From Burkholderia sp. (GTDB lineage: Bacteria; Pseudomonadota; Gammaproteobacteria; Burkholderiales; Burkholderiaceae), in contig NZ_JAHACR010000015.1 in NCBI RefSeq assembly GCF_018375725.1, positions 1-34,850 on the forward strand: a stretch of 34,850 nucleotides of DNA. Direction: 5' to 3'. How positions within the stretch are numbered: position 1 is the stretch's first letter; each line of letters starts with the position of its first letter. A model generated the notes under the pieces. The model ran no database searches, was not told the origin of the DNA, and worked only from the letters and a program-made list of their open reading frames with translations. This document shows, in pieces, positions 23,636 through 33,953 of this stretch. The translations under genes and the position numbers were made by a program.

Positions 23636-24526
23636 ATGAGCGAAGCACCCCACGAAGTGCCCGTCAAAACCCCCGGACAACTGATCGCCGTCATCGTCGC
23701 GTCGTTCGCGATCCCGATCGCCCTCATCGTCCTGTTCGCCACCTACGCCAACCACGCCTTCCGCTCGGGCGCGGGCACCGACGCCCTGTCCGACGCGTCG
23801 GTCGCGAAGCGGATCGCGCCGCTCGCCCGGGTCGAGGTGAAGGACGCCAATGCGCCACGCGTCTACAAGACCAGCGAGGAAGTCTACAAGGCGGTCTGCG
23901 TGACCTGTCACGGCACGGGCGCCGCCGGCGCGCCGAAGTTCGGCAATGCCGCCGACTGGGCGCCGCGCATCTCGCAAGGCTTCGACACGCTGCTGAAAAC
24001 CGCCCTCGCCGGCAAAGGTGCGATGCCGCCCCGCGGCGGCACGAGCCCCGCCGATTTCAGCGATTACGAACTCGCGCGTGCAATCGTCTACATGGCGAAC
24101 AACGACGGCGCGCACTTCCCCGAACCGGCCGCCCCCGCGGCCAGCGCTGCACCGGCTGCGAGCCCCGCGTCCGCACCGGGCGCCGACGATGCCGCAAGCG
24201 CGCAGATCGCCGCCGCCAAGGCCGCGATCGCCGCGATTTCCAACACGGGCGCAGCGCCCGCCGCCGCACCGACCAGCGCCGATACGGCGTCCGCCGGCAA
24301 GGCGCTGTACACGCAGGTTTGCCAGGCATGTCACGCGACCGGCCTGCTGAACGCCCCGAAGTTCGGCAACAAGGACGACTGGGCGCCCCGCCTCAAGGAC
24401 TCGATGGACACGGTCTACAACTACGCGTTGCGCGGCAAGGGCGCGATGCCGCCGAAGGGCGGGTCGACCGCATCGGATGCCGACGTGAAGGCCGCTGTCG
24501 ATTACATGGTCAACGCATCGAAGTAA
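23636..24526 (+). CDS. Membrane-anchored dihaem cytochrome c (c5-like domains)
   Basis: A 296-residue protein with one N-terminal membrane helix (about 16-37) and two tandem class I cytochrome c domains exported to the periplasm. The haem-binding motifs are CVTCH (Cys88, Cys91, His92) and CQACH (Cys229, Cys232, His233). The likely sixth ligands are Met130 and Met271, both in GKGAMPP. The two domains are clearly duplicated (PKFGN..DWAPR occurs in both), joined by an Ala/Pro-rich linker (about 162-220). It probably carries electrons in the respiratory chain; partner oxidase or reductase unknown. GAGG lies before the ATG. A strong terminator follows, so it is monocistronic. Confidence 0.93.
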   Translation: MSEAPHEVPVKTPGQLIAVIVASFAIPIALIVLFATYANHAFRSGAGTDALSDASVAKRIAPLARVEVKDANAPRVYKTSEEVYKAVCVTCHGTGAAGAPKFGNAADWAPRISQGFDTLLKTALAGKGAMPPRGGTSPADFSDYELARAIVYMANNDGAHFPEPAAPAASAAPAASPASAPGADDAASAQIAAAKAAIAAISNTGAAPAAAPTSADTASAGKALYTQVCQACHATGLLNAPKFGNKDDWAPRLKDSMDTVYNYALRGKGAMPPKGGSTASDADVKAAVDYMVNASK

Positions 24527-24546
24527 CGCAACACCGGCCAGACGAC

Positions 24547-24586
24547 CACCCCTCGCGGTGCGCAGGCACCGCGGGGGGTGTTTTTT
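24547..24586 (+). terminator. Rho-independent terminator of the cytochrome gene
   Basis: A 15-bp stem (CACCCCTCGCGGTGC with its complement, one G-T wobble), a GCAG loop and six T. Strong and plus-strand oriented. Confidence 0.93.
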
Positions 24587-24629
24587 GGATGATGCCGTTT
24601 CCGACCGGACGTCCCCGGCCAGGCACCCC

Positions 24630-26720
24630 TCACTTCTGCAGCAGCGCCTTGAGGCTCGCGAGCCGGTCCTTCGGCGTCATCGGCGCCTCCTCCGGCGTCG
24701 GCGGCGGGGCTTCGTCGAGCCCCATCTCCTCGATGAAGCGCGACGCTTCGCAGACGATCGTCTCGCGCGCCCGCTTGCGCTTCTTGCACCAGTTCAGATG
24801 CAGGCTGCGCTGCGCACGCGTGATCGCGACGTACATCAGCCGGCGTTCCTCCTCGATCCGCTCGTTGTCGATCGGGCCGTCGTCGTCGCTGCCGCCCTTG
24901 TGCGGCATGATGCCCTCCTCGACGCCGACCAGGAACACGTGCGGATACTCGAGCCCCTTCGATGCATGGACGGTCGACAGGCGCACCGCGTCCGGATCCT
25001 CTTCCTTGCCTTCGAGCATCGACATCAGCGCAACGGTCTGGATCAGGCCGAGCAGGTTCTTGCCGGTATCGGCCAGCCCGTCGGCGTTGTGGAAGCCTTC
25101 CGCCTCGCCATCGACGGCCTCGGCCGCCTCGGGTTTCGTGCCCTTGCGCTTCAGCCATTCGAGGAATTCGAGCACGTTCTGCCATTTCGACTGCGCCTGC
25201 CGCTCGTCGAACGCGTCGTACAGGTACGCCTCGTAGTGGATCGCCTCCATCATGTCGTCGAGCACGGTGGTCGCGGGATCCTTGTCCGCGCGCTCGGTCA
25301 GCCGCTGGATGAAGTCGCAGAACATCCTGAGCGGCTCGACCTGGCGCGCGGACAGCCGCGCCTCGATGCCGCCCATGTAGACCGCCTCGAACAGCGACAC
25401 CTTCGCCTGCCCGGCGAACGAGCCGAGCGCCTCGAGCGTCGTGTTGCCGATCCCGCGGCGCGGCGTCGTGACCGCGCGGATGAACGCGGGATCGTCGTCG
25501 GCGTTGGCGATCAGGCGCAGGTACGCGCACAGATCCTTGATCTCGGCCTTGTCGAAGAACGACTGGCCGCCCGACAGCACATACGGAATCCGCTCGCGCC
25601 GCAGCACCTGCTCGAAGATCCGCGCCTGGAAGTTGCCGCGATAGAGGATCGCGTAATCGCGGAACTGCGTGCGCCGCTCGAACTTGTGCGCGGACAGGCG
25701 GAACACGACCGATTCGGCCTCGTGTTCCTCGTCGTTGCATTGCGTGACGGTGATCGTGTCGCCCATCCCGTGCTCGGACCACAGCTTCTTCTCGAACAGC
25801 TTCGGGTTGTTCGCGATCACGTTGTTCGCGGCGGTCAGGATGCGCACCGTCGACCGGTAGTTCTGCTCGAGCTTGATCACGTGCAGCTTCGGGAAATCCT
25901 TGCCGAGCTGCGCGAGGTTCTCGAGCGTCGCGCCGCGCCAGCCGTAAATCGCCTGATCGTCGTCGCCGACCGCGGTAAACGCCGCACGCGGGCCGGCGAG
26001 CAGCTTGAGCAGTTCGTACTGGCACGCATTGGTGTCCTGGTATTCGTCGATCAGCAGATAGCGCAGCTTGTTCTGCCAGCGGTCGCGCACCTGCTCGTTC
26101 TTCGCGAACAGTTCGGTCGGCAGGCGGATCAGGTCGTCGAAATCGACCGCCTGGTACGCATGCAGCGTCGCGACATAGTTGCGGTACACGAGCGCGGCCT
26201 GATGCTCGTCCTCGTTCGCCGCGATCGTCATCGCCTGCTCGGGTGTGACGAGGCCGTTCTTCCACAGCGAGATGATGTTCTGGATCTTGCGGATCAGACC
26301 CTTGTCGGTCGTGCCGATCTGCTCCTGGATCATGCCGAAGCAGTCGTCCGAATCCATGATCGAGAACTGCGGCTTCAGGCCGACGTGTTCCGCCTCCTGG
26401 CGCAGGATCTGCACGCCGAGCGAGTGGAACGTGCAGACCGTCAGCTGGTTGACGGGCACCTTGCGGCCTTCCTTGCCGGGCGTGGTGAGCGTCTTGCCTT
26501 CGAGCAGCTTGGAGACGCGCTCGCGCATTTCGGCGGCCGCCTTGTTCGTGAACGTGACGGCGGCGATATGGCGCGGCTCGAAGCCCTTGGCTTCGATCAG
26601 ATGCGCGATTTTCTGCGTGATGACGCGGGTCTTGCCGCTGCCCGCGCCGGCGAGCACGAGGCAGGGACCGTCGAGATAACGCACCGCTTCGTTCTGAGCG
26701 GGATTGAGGCCTGCGGACAT
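24630..26720 (-). CDS. rep: ATP-dependent DNA helicase Rep (UvrD/PcrA superfamily 1A)
   Basis: A 696-residue SF1 helicase moving 3' to 5' on single-stranded DNA. Motifs in order: Q motif (LNPAQNEAV, about 5-13); Walker A AGAGSGKT (24-31); Ia TFTNKAAAEM; Walker B/II LLIDEYQDTN; III VGDDDQAIYGWRGA; IV KLEQNYRS; V VRLSTVHASKGLEY; VI YVAITRAQ. The alignment with E. coli Rep is closer than with UvrD (for example GPCLVLAGAGSGKTRVIT, KLEQNYRS then ILTAANNVIANNP, DYAILYRGN). Rep helps replication forks pass protein blocks, so a housekeeping role is likely. The tail (about 655-696) is Pro/Glu-rich. No clear ribosome-binding site precedes ATG 26720. It converges with the cytochrome gene and is divergent from the oxidoreductase. 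Confidence 0.93.
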   Translation of the reverse strand: MSAGLNPAQNEAVRYLDGPCLVLAGAGSGKTRVITQKIAHLIEAKGFEPRHIAAVTFTNKAAAEMRERVSKLLEGKTLTTPGKEGRKVPVNQLTVCTFHSLGVQILRQEAEHVGLKPQFSIMDSDDCFGMIQEQIGTTDKGLIRKIQNIISLWKNGLVTPEQAMTIAANEDEHQAALVYRNYVATLHAYQAVDFDDLIRLPTELFAKNEQVRDRWQNKLRYLLIDEYQDTNACQYELLKLLAGPRAAFTAVGDDDQAIYGWRGATLENLAQLGKDFPKLHVIKLEQNYRSTVRILTAANNVIANNPKLFEKKLWSEHGMGDTITVTQCNDEEHEAESVVFRLSAHKFERRTQFRDYAILYRGNFQARIFEQVLRRERIPYVLSGGQSFFDKAEIKDLCAYLRLIANADDDPAFIRAVTTPRRGIGNTTLEALGSFAGQAKVSLFEAVYMGGIEARLSARQVEPLRMFCDFIQRLTERADKDPATTVLDDMMEAIHYEAYLYDAFDERQAQSKWQNVLEFLEWLKRKGTKPEAAEAVDGEAEGFHNADGLADTGKNLLGLIQTVALMSMLEGKEEDPDAVRLSTVHASKGLEYPHVFLVGVEEGIMPHKGGSDDDGPIDNERIEEERRLMYVAITRAQRSLHLNWCKKRKRARETIVCEASRFIEEMGLDEAPPPTPEEAPMTPKDRLASLKALLQK

Positions 26721-26980
26721 GGTTGCGGATGGTGTTGCGGTTGACGGCGAAACGCCTGGACGGTGCCACGCGCGGCGAACGCACGTCGACGGTGCGCAAG
26801 CGCGGGCAGGATGCGCATGTTAACACGGCTGCGGCGGGGGGATTCCGGCAGCCCGCGGGCGGCGCCGGACGACCGGCAAAAAGCCCCAATGTTCAGACTT
26901 TCGCCATGCCAAAATAGCCGGTCGTCATCGCGCCGCCACGGCGCGCCGTCCTCTCGTTTCGCTTGTTGCCAAGGATTGCC

Positions 26981-28033
26981 ATGTCGTCAGTGCTCAGGAT
27001 TGGTTTGATGGGTTTCGGTTTTGCCGGCGCGACGTTTCACGCGCCGGTCATCGCGGCGAGCGGCCGCACGCAGGTCGCCGCGATCGCCACCGGCCAGCCG
27101 GATCGCGCGCAGGCCGCTTATCCCGACGCCCGCGTGGTCGCCGATCTCGACGCGCTGCTGAGCCTCGACGACATCGAATGCGTCGTGATCGCCACGCCCA
27201 ACGACACGCACTTCGCGCTCGCACAGCGGGTGCTCGAAGCCGGCCGCCACGTCGTCGTCGACAAGCCGGTGACGCTCACGTCCGACGAGGCGCTGACGCT
27301 CGCCCGGCTCGCGAATGCGCGCAGCCGTGTGTTCGCGCCATTCCACAACCGCCGCTGGGACGGCGATTTCCTCACCCTGCGCCGGCTCGTCGACAGCGGC
27401 GAGCTCGGCCGCATTACCTGCTTCGCGTCGCACTTCGACCGCTTCCGGCCACAGGTTCGCACCCGCTGGCGCGAGGAAGCCGCGCGCGGCGGCGGCCTGC
27501 TGTTCGACCTCGGCCCGCACCTGATCGACCAGGCGCTCGCGCTGTTCGGCGCGCCCGACACCGTGAACGCCACCGTCAAGACGCGCCGCGACAACGGCAC
27601 GGCGCCTGACTTCGTGCATCTGCAGCTCGGCTACCCGGACAAGGACGTGCTGCTGCACGCGAGCGCGCTGTCGGCCATCGAGCCGGCACGCTTCACGCTG
27701 CACGGCACGCGCGGCAGCTATGAGAAATTCGGGCTCGATACCCAGGAGGATCAGCTCAAGGCGGGGCTCACGCCGGATCACGTCGAGTTCGGCGGCGGCA
27801 ATCCGCCCGGCCTGCTGCGCGTGCTCGACGGCGAGGTCGAGATCGAGCGCCCGCTGCCGACGCTCGACGGCGCCTACGCCGATTTCTACCGCGCGCTCGC
27901 CGCATCGATCCGCGACGGCGCGCCGTTCCCGGTCACGCCGCAGGACGCAGTCGACGTGATGGCGATCATCGAGCTCGCCGCGCAAAGCGAACGGGAAGGC
28001 CGCCGTCTGCCGTTCGTACGCCGGCCGGTCTGA
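26981..28033 (+). CDS. Gfo/Idh/MocA family oxidoreductase
   Basis: A 350-residue NAD(P)-dependent dehydrogenase. The N-terminal Rossmann fold shows RIGLMGFGFAGATFHAP (6-22), CVVIATPNDTHFALA, and the conserved DKPVT (94-98), whose Lys is part of the active site. The C-terminal alpha/beta domain contains the RGGGLLFDLGPHLIDQAL segment with the catalytic-type Asp and His. It resembles the YdgJ-like branch of the family. Substrates are usually sugars, inositols or related polyols; the actual substrate here is unknown. ATG 26981 gives the normal family start. It stands alone between the helicase gene and a lipoprotein gene. Confidence 0.9.
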   Translation: MSSVLRIGLMGFGFAGATFHAPVIAASGRTQVAAIATGQPDRAQAAYPDARVVADLDALLSLDDIECVVIATPNDTHFALAQRVLEAGRHVVVDKPVTLTSDEALTLARLANARSRVFAPFHNRRWDGDFLTLRRLVDSGELGRITCFASHFDRFRPQVRTRWREEAARGGGLLFDLGPHLIDQALALFGAPDTVNATVKTRRDNGTAPDFVHLQLGYPDKDVLLHASALSAIEPARFTLHGTRGSYEKFGLDTQEDQLKAGLTPDHVEFGGGNPPGLLRVLDGEVEIERPLPTLDGAYADFYRALAASIRDGAPFPVTPQDAVDVMAIIELAAQSEREGRRLPFVRRPV

Positions 28034-28298
28034 CCGGCGGTCGAGTACACGCGCTTCCCCGCCGGATCGGTGCGCGTGACCGCATTAAAATGCACGCCGC
28101 TTATTGATACTTGATCTTGAGTGTGCCGGCGCTGTTCTCCCCGTCTCGCCGCACGCTCACCCTGGATAGAGTCAGTCGGCCCGCCACCGCGCCACGGGAA
28201 CAAACCGTTACAAATCGTGCGGGAACGAAAGTTGGCGCGGGGCGGGTCAGACGCGTTTCTCAAAAAATCATCCGACACCGAATCGTCAGGAGAATGTG

Positions 28299-28703
28299 AT
28301 GCACCGGTTGATACGCGCAGCGGCATGCTGCGTCCTGATTTCCACCCTCGCGGCCTGCGTGACCACCCCCACGCCGTCCGCGCCGCCGCGCCGCGTTGCC
28401 CCGCCACCGCCACCGCCGCCGGCAGCACAAGCGCCCGCGCCCCGTCCGGCGCCGCCCGTCGTCGGATACGATCGGATGCAGCAGATTCAAGGCCGGATCG
28501 ACAACCTGAGCCGCCGGATCGACACGCGCGTCGGTGCGGGCTATTACCCGCCGCCGCAAGGCGCCGCGCTGCATCGCCGTCTGGACGTGATCCGCCAGGA
28601 ATCGACCGACATGGCAACGCAGCACGGCGGCGGCCTGACGGTCGACGAGCAGCGCGTGCTGAACCAGGAACTCGATACCGCTGCGCGCGCGATCGGCGAA
28701 TAA
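28299..28703 (+). CDS. Small proline-rich lipoprotein, unknown
   Basis: A 134-residue protein with a lipoprotein signal peptide ending in the lipobox LAAC (Cys20). A proline-rich segment (about 24-55) follows, the sort that spans from the membrane into the periplasm. The C-terminal part (about 58-134) is helical: YDRMQQIQGRIDNLSRRIDTRVG and LHRRLDVIRQESTDMATQ. I know no characterised family. I chose ATG 28299 because AGGAG sits six bases upstream; a GTG immediately before it is also possible. It is followed by hairpins and then the gcv promoter. Confidence 0.8.
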   Translation: MHRLIRAAACCVLISTLAACVTTPTPSAPPRRVAPPPPPPPAAQAPAPRPAPPVVGYDRMQQIQGRIDNLSRRIDTRVGAGYYPPPQGAALHRRLDVIRQESTDMATQHGGGLTVDEQRVLNQELDTAARAIGE

Positions 28704-28717
28704 GGCGCCTGGGAAGC

Positions 28718-28755
28718 GCGGCGGCGCCCGTGCCGCCGCTTGTCGCGAAGCGACA
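28718..28755 (+). terminator. Double hairpin after the lipoprotein gene
   Basis: GCGGCGGC with GCCGCCGC (28718-28739), then TGTCGC-GAA-GCGACA (28741-28755). There is no long T-run, but the position between the stop codon and the gcv promoter suggests a terminator or RNA-end stabiliser. Confidence 0.6.
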
Positions 28756-28769
28756 TCGATTTGCTCAAA

Positions 28770-28798
28770 TTGACAAGGCTTTTTCGCTGGCGTACAGT
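28770..28798 (+). promoter_or_regulatory. Sigma-70 promoter of the gcv operon
   Basis: TTGACA (28770-28775), a 17-nt spacer, TACAGT (28793-28798). Transcription would start near 28805, just before the riboswitch. Confidence 0.85.
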
Positions 28799-28808
28799 CG
28801 CCCGCACG

Positions 28809-29065
28809 CGTCGGGAGAGAGTGTGAACGCGTTGCAGAAACGCCGGTTGCACCGCCGAAGGGGCACACCCACAAACTCTCAGGCAAAAGGACCGGCCGCG
28901 TCGAGGAATCCCGCCTGCGCACGTCGCAGGCCGCCTTCTTCGCACTCTGGAGAGCGGCAGTAGCCCGCTGCGCGAATGCAGCGCGGGAAAGCTGCCCACC
29001 GAAGGGGCGCGCGTTCGCCGGGCTGGGCCCGCGGCGCAATCTCTCAGGTATCGAGGACAGAGGGG
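28809..29065 (+). promoter_or_regulatory. Tandem glycine riboswitch upstream of gcvT
   Basis: Two glycine aptamers in series. Aptamer 1 (about 28809-28897) starts CGGGAGAGAGTG and has CCGAAGGGG (28855) and CTCTCAGG (28876) with AAAAGGAC. Aptamer 2 (about 28943-29065) starts CTCTGGAGAG and has CCGAAGGGG (28997), CTCTCAGG (29041) and GGACAGAGGGG. These are the family's conserved elements. Glycine binding should raise gcv expression. No T-run terminator lies between aptamer 2 and gcvT, so control is probably at translation; the ribosome-binding GAGG lies within the palindrome GAGGCCTC next to the start codon. Confidence 0.95.
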
Positions 29066-29154
29066 CATGTTACGGATCGCCCGCAGGCCATGTGCCGCGG
29101 CGGTCGGGACATCGCCGTTCTGATCCGCGCGCAAGCGCCTTGCCTGAGGCCTCG

Positions 29155-30273
29155 ATGACTGCACTCAAACATACCCCGCTCAACGCCGCGCACCGCGCGC
29201 TCAATGCACGCATGGTCGATTTCGGCGGCTGGGACATGCCCGTCAACTACGGCTCGCAAATCGAAGAGCATCAGGCCGTGCGCACCGACGCCGGCATGTT
29301 CGACGTGTCGCACATGTGCGTCGTCGACTTCACCGGCAGCCGCGTGCGCGCGTTCTTCGAGCATGCGATCGCGAACAACGTCGGCAAGCTCAAGACACCC
29401 GGCAAGGCGCTCTACTCGTGCCTGCTCAACCCGCAGGGCGGCGTCATCGACGATCTGATCGTCTATTACTTCACCGAGGATTTCTTCCGCGTCGTCGTCA
29501 ATGCCGGCACCGCCGACAAGGACATCGCGTGGTTCAACCAGCTCAACGAGCAAGGCGGCTACGGCCTCACGATCGCGCCGCGCCGCGATTTCGCGATCAT
29601 CGCCGTGCAAGGCCCGAGCGCGCGCGAGAAGGTCTGGACGACGATCCCCGCCGCGCGCGCCGCGACGAGCGAACTGAAGCCGTTCAACGCCGCGCAGGTC
29701 GCCGGCACGCCGTTCGGCGATCTCACCGTCGCCCGCACGGGCTACACGGGCGAGGACGGCTTCGAAGTGATCGTCCCTGCCGTTCATGTCGAGGCACTCT
29801 GGAATGCGCTGCAGCAGCACGGCGTGCGGCCGTGCGGACTGGGCGCGCGCGACACGCTGCGCCTTGAGGCCGGCATGAACCTGTACGGCCAGGACATGGA
29901 CGATACCGTTTCCCCGCTCGATGCCGGTCTCGCATGGACGGTCGACCTGTCGGCCCCGCGCGCGTTCGTCGGCCGCGACGTGCTGGAGCGCGACGGCTCG
30001 CGCGCCGCATTCGTCGGCCTGATCCTGCAGAAGGAAAACGGCAAGGCGGGCGGCGTGCTGCGCGCGCACCAGAAGGTCGTCACGCCGCACGGCGACGGCG
30101 AGATCACGAGCGGCACGTTTTCGCCGTCGATGCAGGAATCGATCGCGTTCGCGCGCGTGCCCGCGGCCGTGCAGATCGGCGACATCGTGCATGTCCAGAT
30201 TCGCGACAAGCAGCTCCCCGCACGCGTGGTAAAACTGCCGTTCGTGCGCAACGGCAAGGTCCTCGCTGCGTAA
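29155..30273 (+). CDS. gcvT: Glycine cleavage system T protein (aminomethyltransferase)
   Basis: A 372-residue tetrahydrofolate-dependent enzyme. It takes the aminomethyl group from lipoylated GcvH, releases ammonia and forms 5,10-methylenetetrahydrofolate. Family signatures are MVDFGGWDMPVNYGSQIEEH (about 20-39), DVSHMCVVDFTGSRV, RTGYTGEDGFEV (about 200) and the catalytic-site region with CGLGARDTLRLEAGMNLYGQDMD. Length is close to E. coli GcvT (364). ATG 29155 has GAGG seven bases upstream. It is first in gcvTHP behind the glycine riboswitch; a hairpin lies between it and gcvH. Confidence 0.97.
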   Translation: MTALKHTPLNAAHRALNARMVDFGGWDMPVNYGSQIEEHQAVRTDAGMFDVSHMCVVDFTGSRVRAFFEHAIANNVGKLKTPGKALYSCLLNPQGGVIDDLIVYYFTEDFFRVVVNAGTADKDIAWFNQLNEQGGYGLTIAPRRDFAIIAVQGPSAREKVWTTIPAARAATSELKPFNAAQVAGTPFGDLTVARTGYTGEDGFEVIVPAVHVEALWNALQQHGVRPCGLGARDTLRLEAGMNLYGQDMDDTVSPLDAGLAWTVDLSAPRAFVGRDVLERDGSRAAFVGLILQKENGKAGGVLRAHQKVVTPHGDGEITSGTFSPSMQESIAFARVPAAVQIGDIVHVQIRDKQLPARVVKLPFVRNGKVLAA

Positions 30274-30276
30274 CGG

Positions 30277-30298
30277 GCCGGTCGGCGATCCGACCGGC
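30277..30298 (+). other. Intercistronic hairpin gcvT-gcvH
   Basis: GCCGGTCGG, loop CGAT, CCGACCGGC: nine perfect pairs directly after the gcvT stop. There is no T-run; it probably stabilises or processes the operon mRNA. Confidence 0.6.
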
Positions 30299-30369
30299 GA
30301 CACCCTACCCGGCGCGCCGCTTCGGCGCGTCAGAAAAACGAATCACACCTTTCAATCCAGGAGCATCCG

Positions 30370-30750
30370 ATGAGCAACGTCCCGGCCGATCTGAAATACA
30401 CCGATGAACACGAGTGGGTGCGCACCGAAGCCGACGGCACGCTGACGGTCGGCATCACCGATCACGCGCAGAACACACTCGGCGACATCGTCTTCCTCGA
30501 ACTGCCCGAAGTCGGCAAGACCGTCTCGGCGGGCGACGCCGTCGGCGTCGTCGAATCGGTGAAGGCCGCATCCGATATCTACTCGCCGGTGTCGGGCGAA
30601 GTCGTCGAGGTGAACGCGGCAATCGCCGATACGCCCGACCAGGTCAACAGCGATGCGTATGCCAGCTGGCTCTTCAAGATCAAGCTCGGCGCCGGCGCAT
30701 CGACCGACAAGCTGATCGACGCCGCGGCCTACAGCAAGCTGATCGACTAA
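30370..30750 (+). CDS. gcvH: Glycine cleavage system H protein
   Basis: A 126-residue carrier protein whose lipoyl group shuttles the aminomethyl intermediate between GcvP, GcvT and the L protein. The lipoylated lysine is Lys65 in GVVESVKAASDIYSP, the canonical motif. Conserved DEHEWVR near the N-terminus and TPDQVNSDAYASWLFKIK later are as in the family. AGGAG precedes the ATG. Nearly all GcvH proteins are 125-130 residues, so the gene is complete. Confidence 0.98.
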   Translation: MSNVPADLKYTDEHEWVRTEADGTLTVGITDHAQNTLGDIVFLELPEVGKTVSAGDAVGVVESVKAASDIYSPVSGEVVEVNAAIADTPDQVNSDAYASWLFKIKLGAGASTDKLIDAAAYSKLID

Positions 30751-30800
30751 CTTTACGCATACCAGCCGCGTGGCGCGCGCCGGTCGGCCGCGCCACGCGG

Positions 30801-30894
30801 GGGACTGGAGTCAGCGCTGAAGCGCTTACTCCGGCCGACCGCAAAGCATGGGGCCGGAGTAAGCGCTAAAGCGCTAACTCCGGCCGACACAGGA
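30801..30894 (+). repeat. Pair of ~49-bp palindromic repeats directly before gcvP
   Basis: Two units start at 30803 (GACTGGA) and 30852 (GGCCGGA), a period of 49 bp. In the second, GGCCGGAGTAAGCGCT (30852-30867) and AGCGCTAACTCCGGCC (30870-30885) form an inverted repeat with 15 of 16 pairs. The right end continues GACACAGGA, which supplies the gcvP ribosome-binding site. It is the same family as the four units at 10324-10518. Confidence 0.85.
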
Positions 30895-30899
30895 ACACC

Positions 30900-33827
<2,928 letters not shown>

Positions 33828-33871
33828 CGCGCACGCCGCCGACCGGTTCGTCCGTTCATGCGCGATGAAGC

Positions 33872-33893
33872 ACCGCACGGGGCGTGCGGTTTT
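33872..33893 (+). terminator. Rho-independent terminator of gcvTHP
   Basis: ACCGCACG, GGG loop, CGTGCGGT, then TTT and C. It lies 45 nt after the gcvP stop. Confidence 0.8.
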
Positions 33894-33953
33894 CGCATTC
33901 ACGCGCAAGTCCGGCTAACATCACACGCGATCCAGCCAATGAAGGAGTTCCGC

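Noticed and set aside
23619..23639. Six-codon leader frame overlapping the cytochrome start (ATGA)
   Set aside because: It has no ribosome-binding site, and its first codons coincide with the GGAG/GAGG ribosome-binding sequence of the cytochrome gene; chance is sufficient.
24558..26744. 728-codon plus-strand open frame opposite the helicase gene
   Set aside because: Shadow of rep; the helicase frame holds all SF1 motifs.
29092..29154. N-terminal extension of GcvT
   Set aside because: Adds 21 basic residues absent from the family and lies in the riboswitch expression platform; ATG 29155 has the ribosome-binding site.
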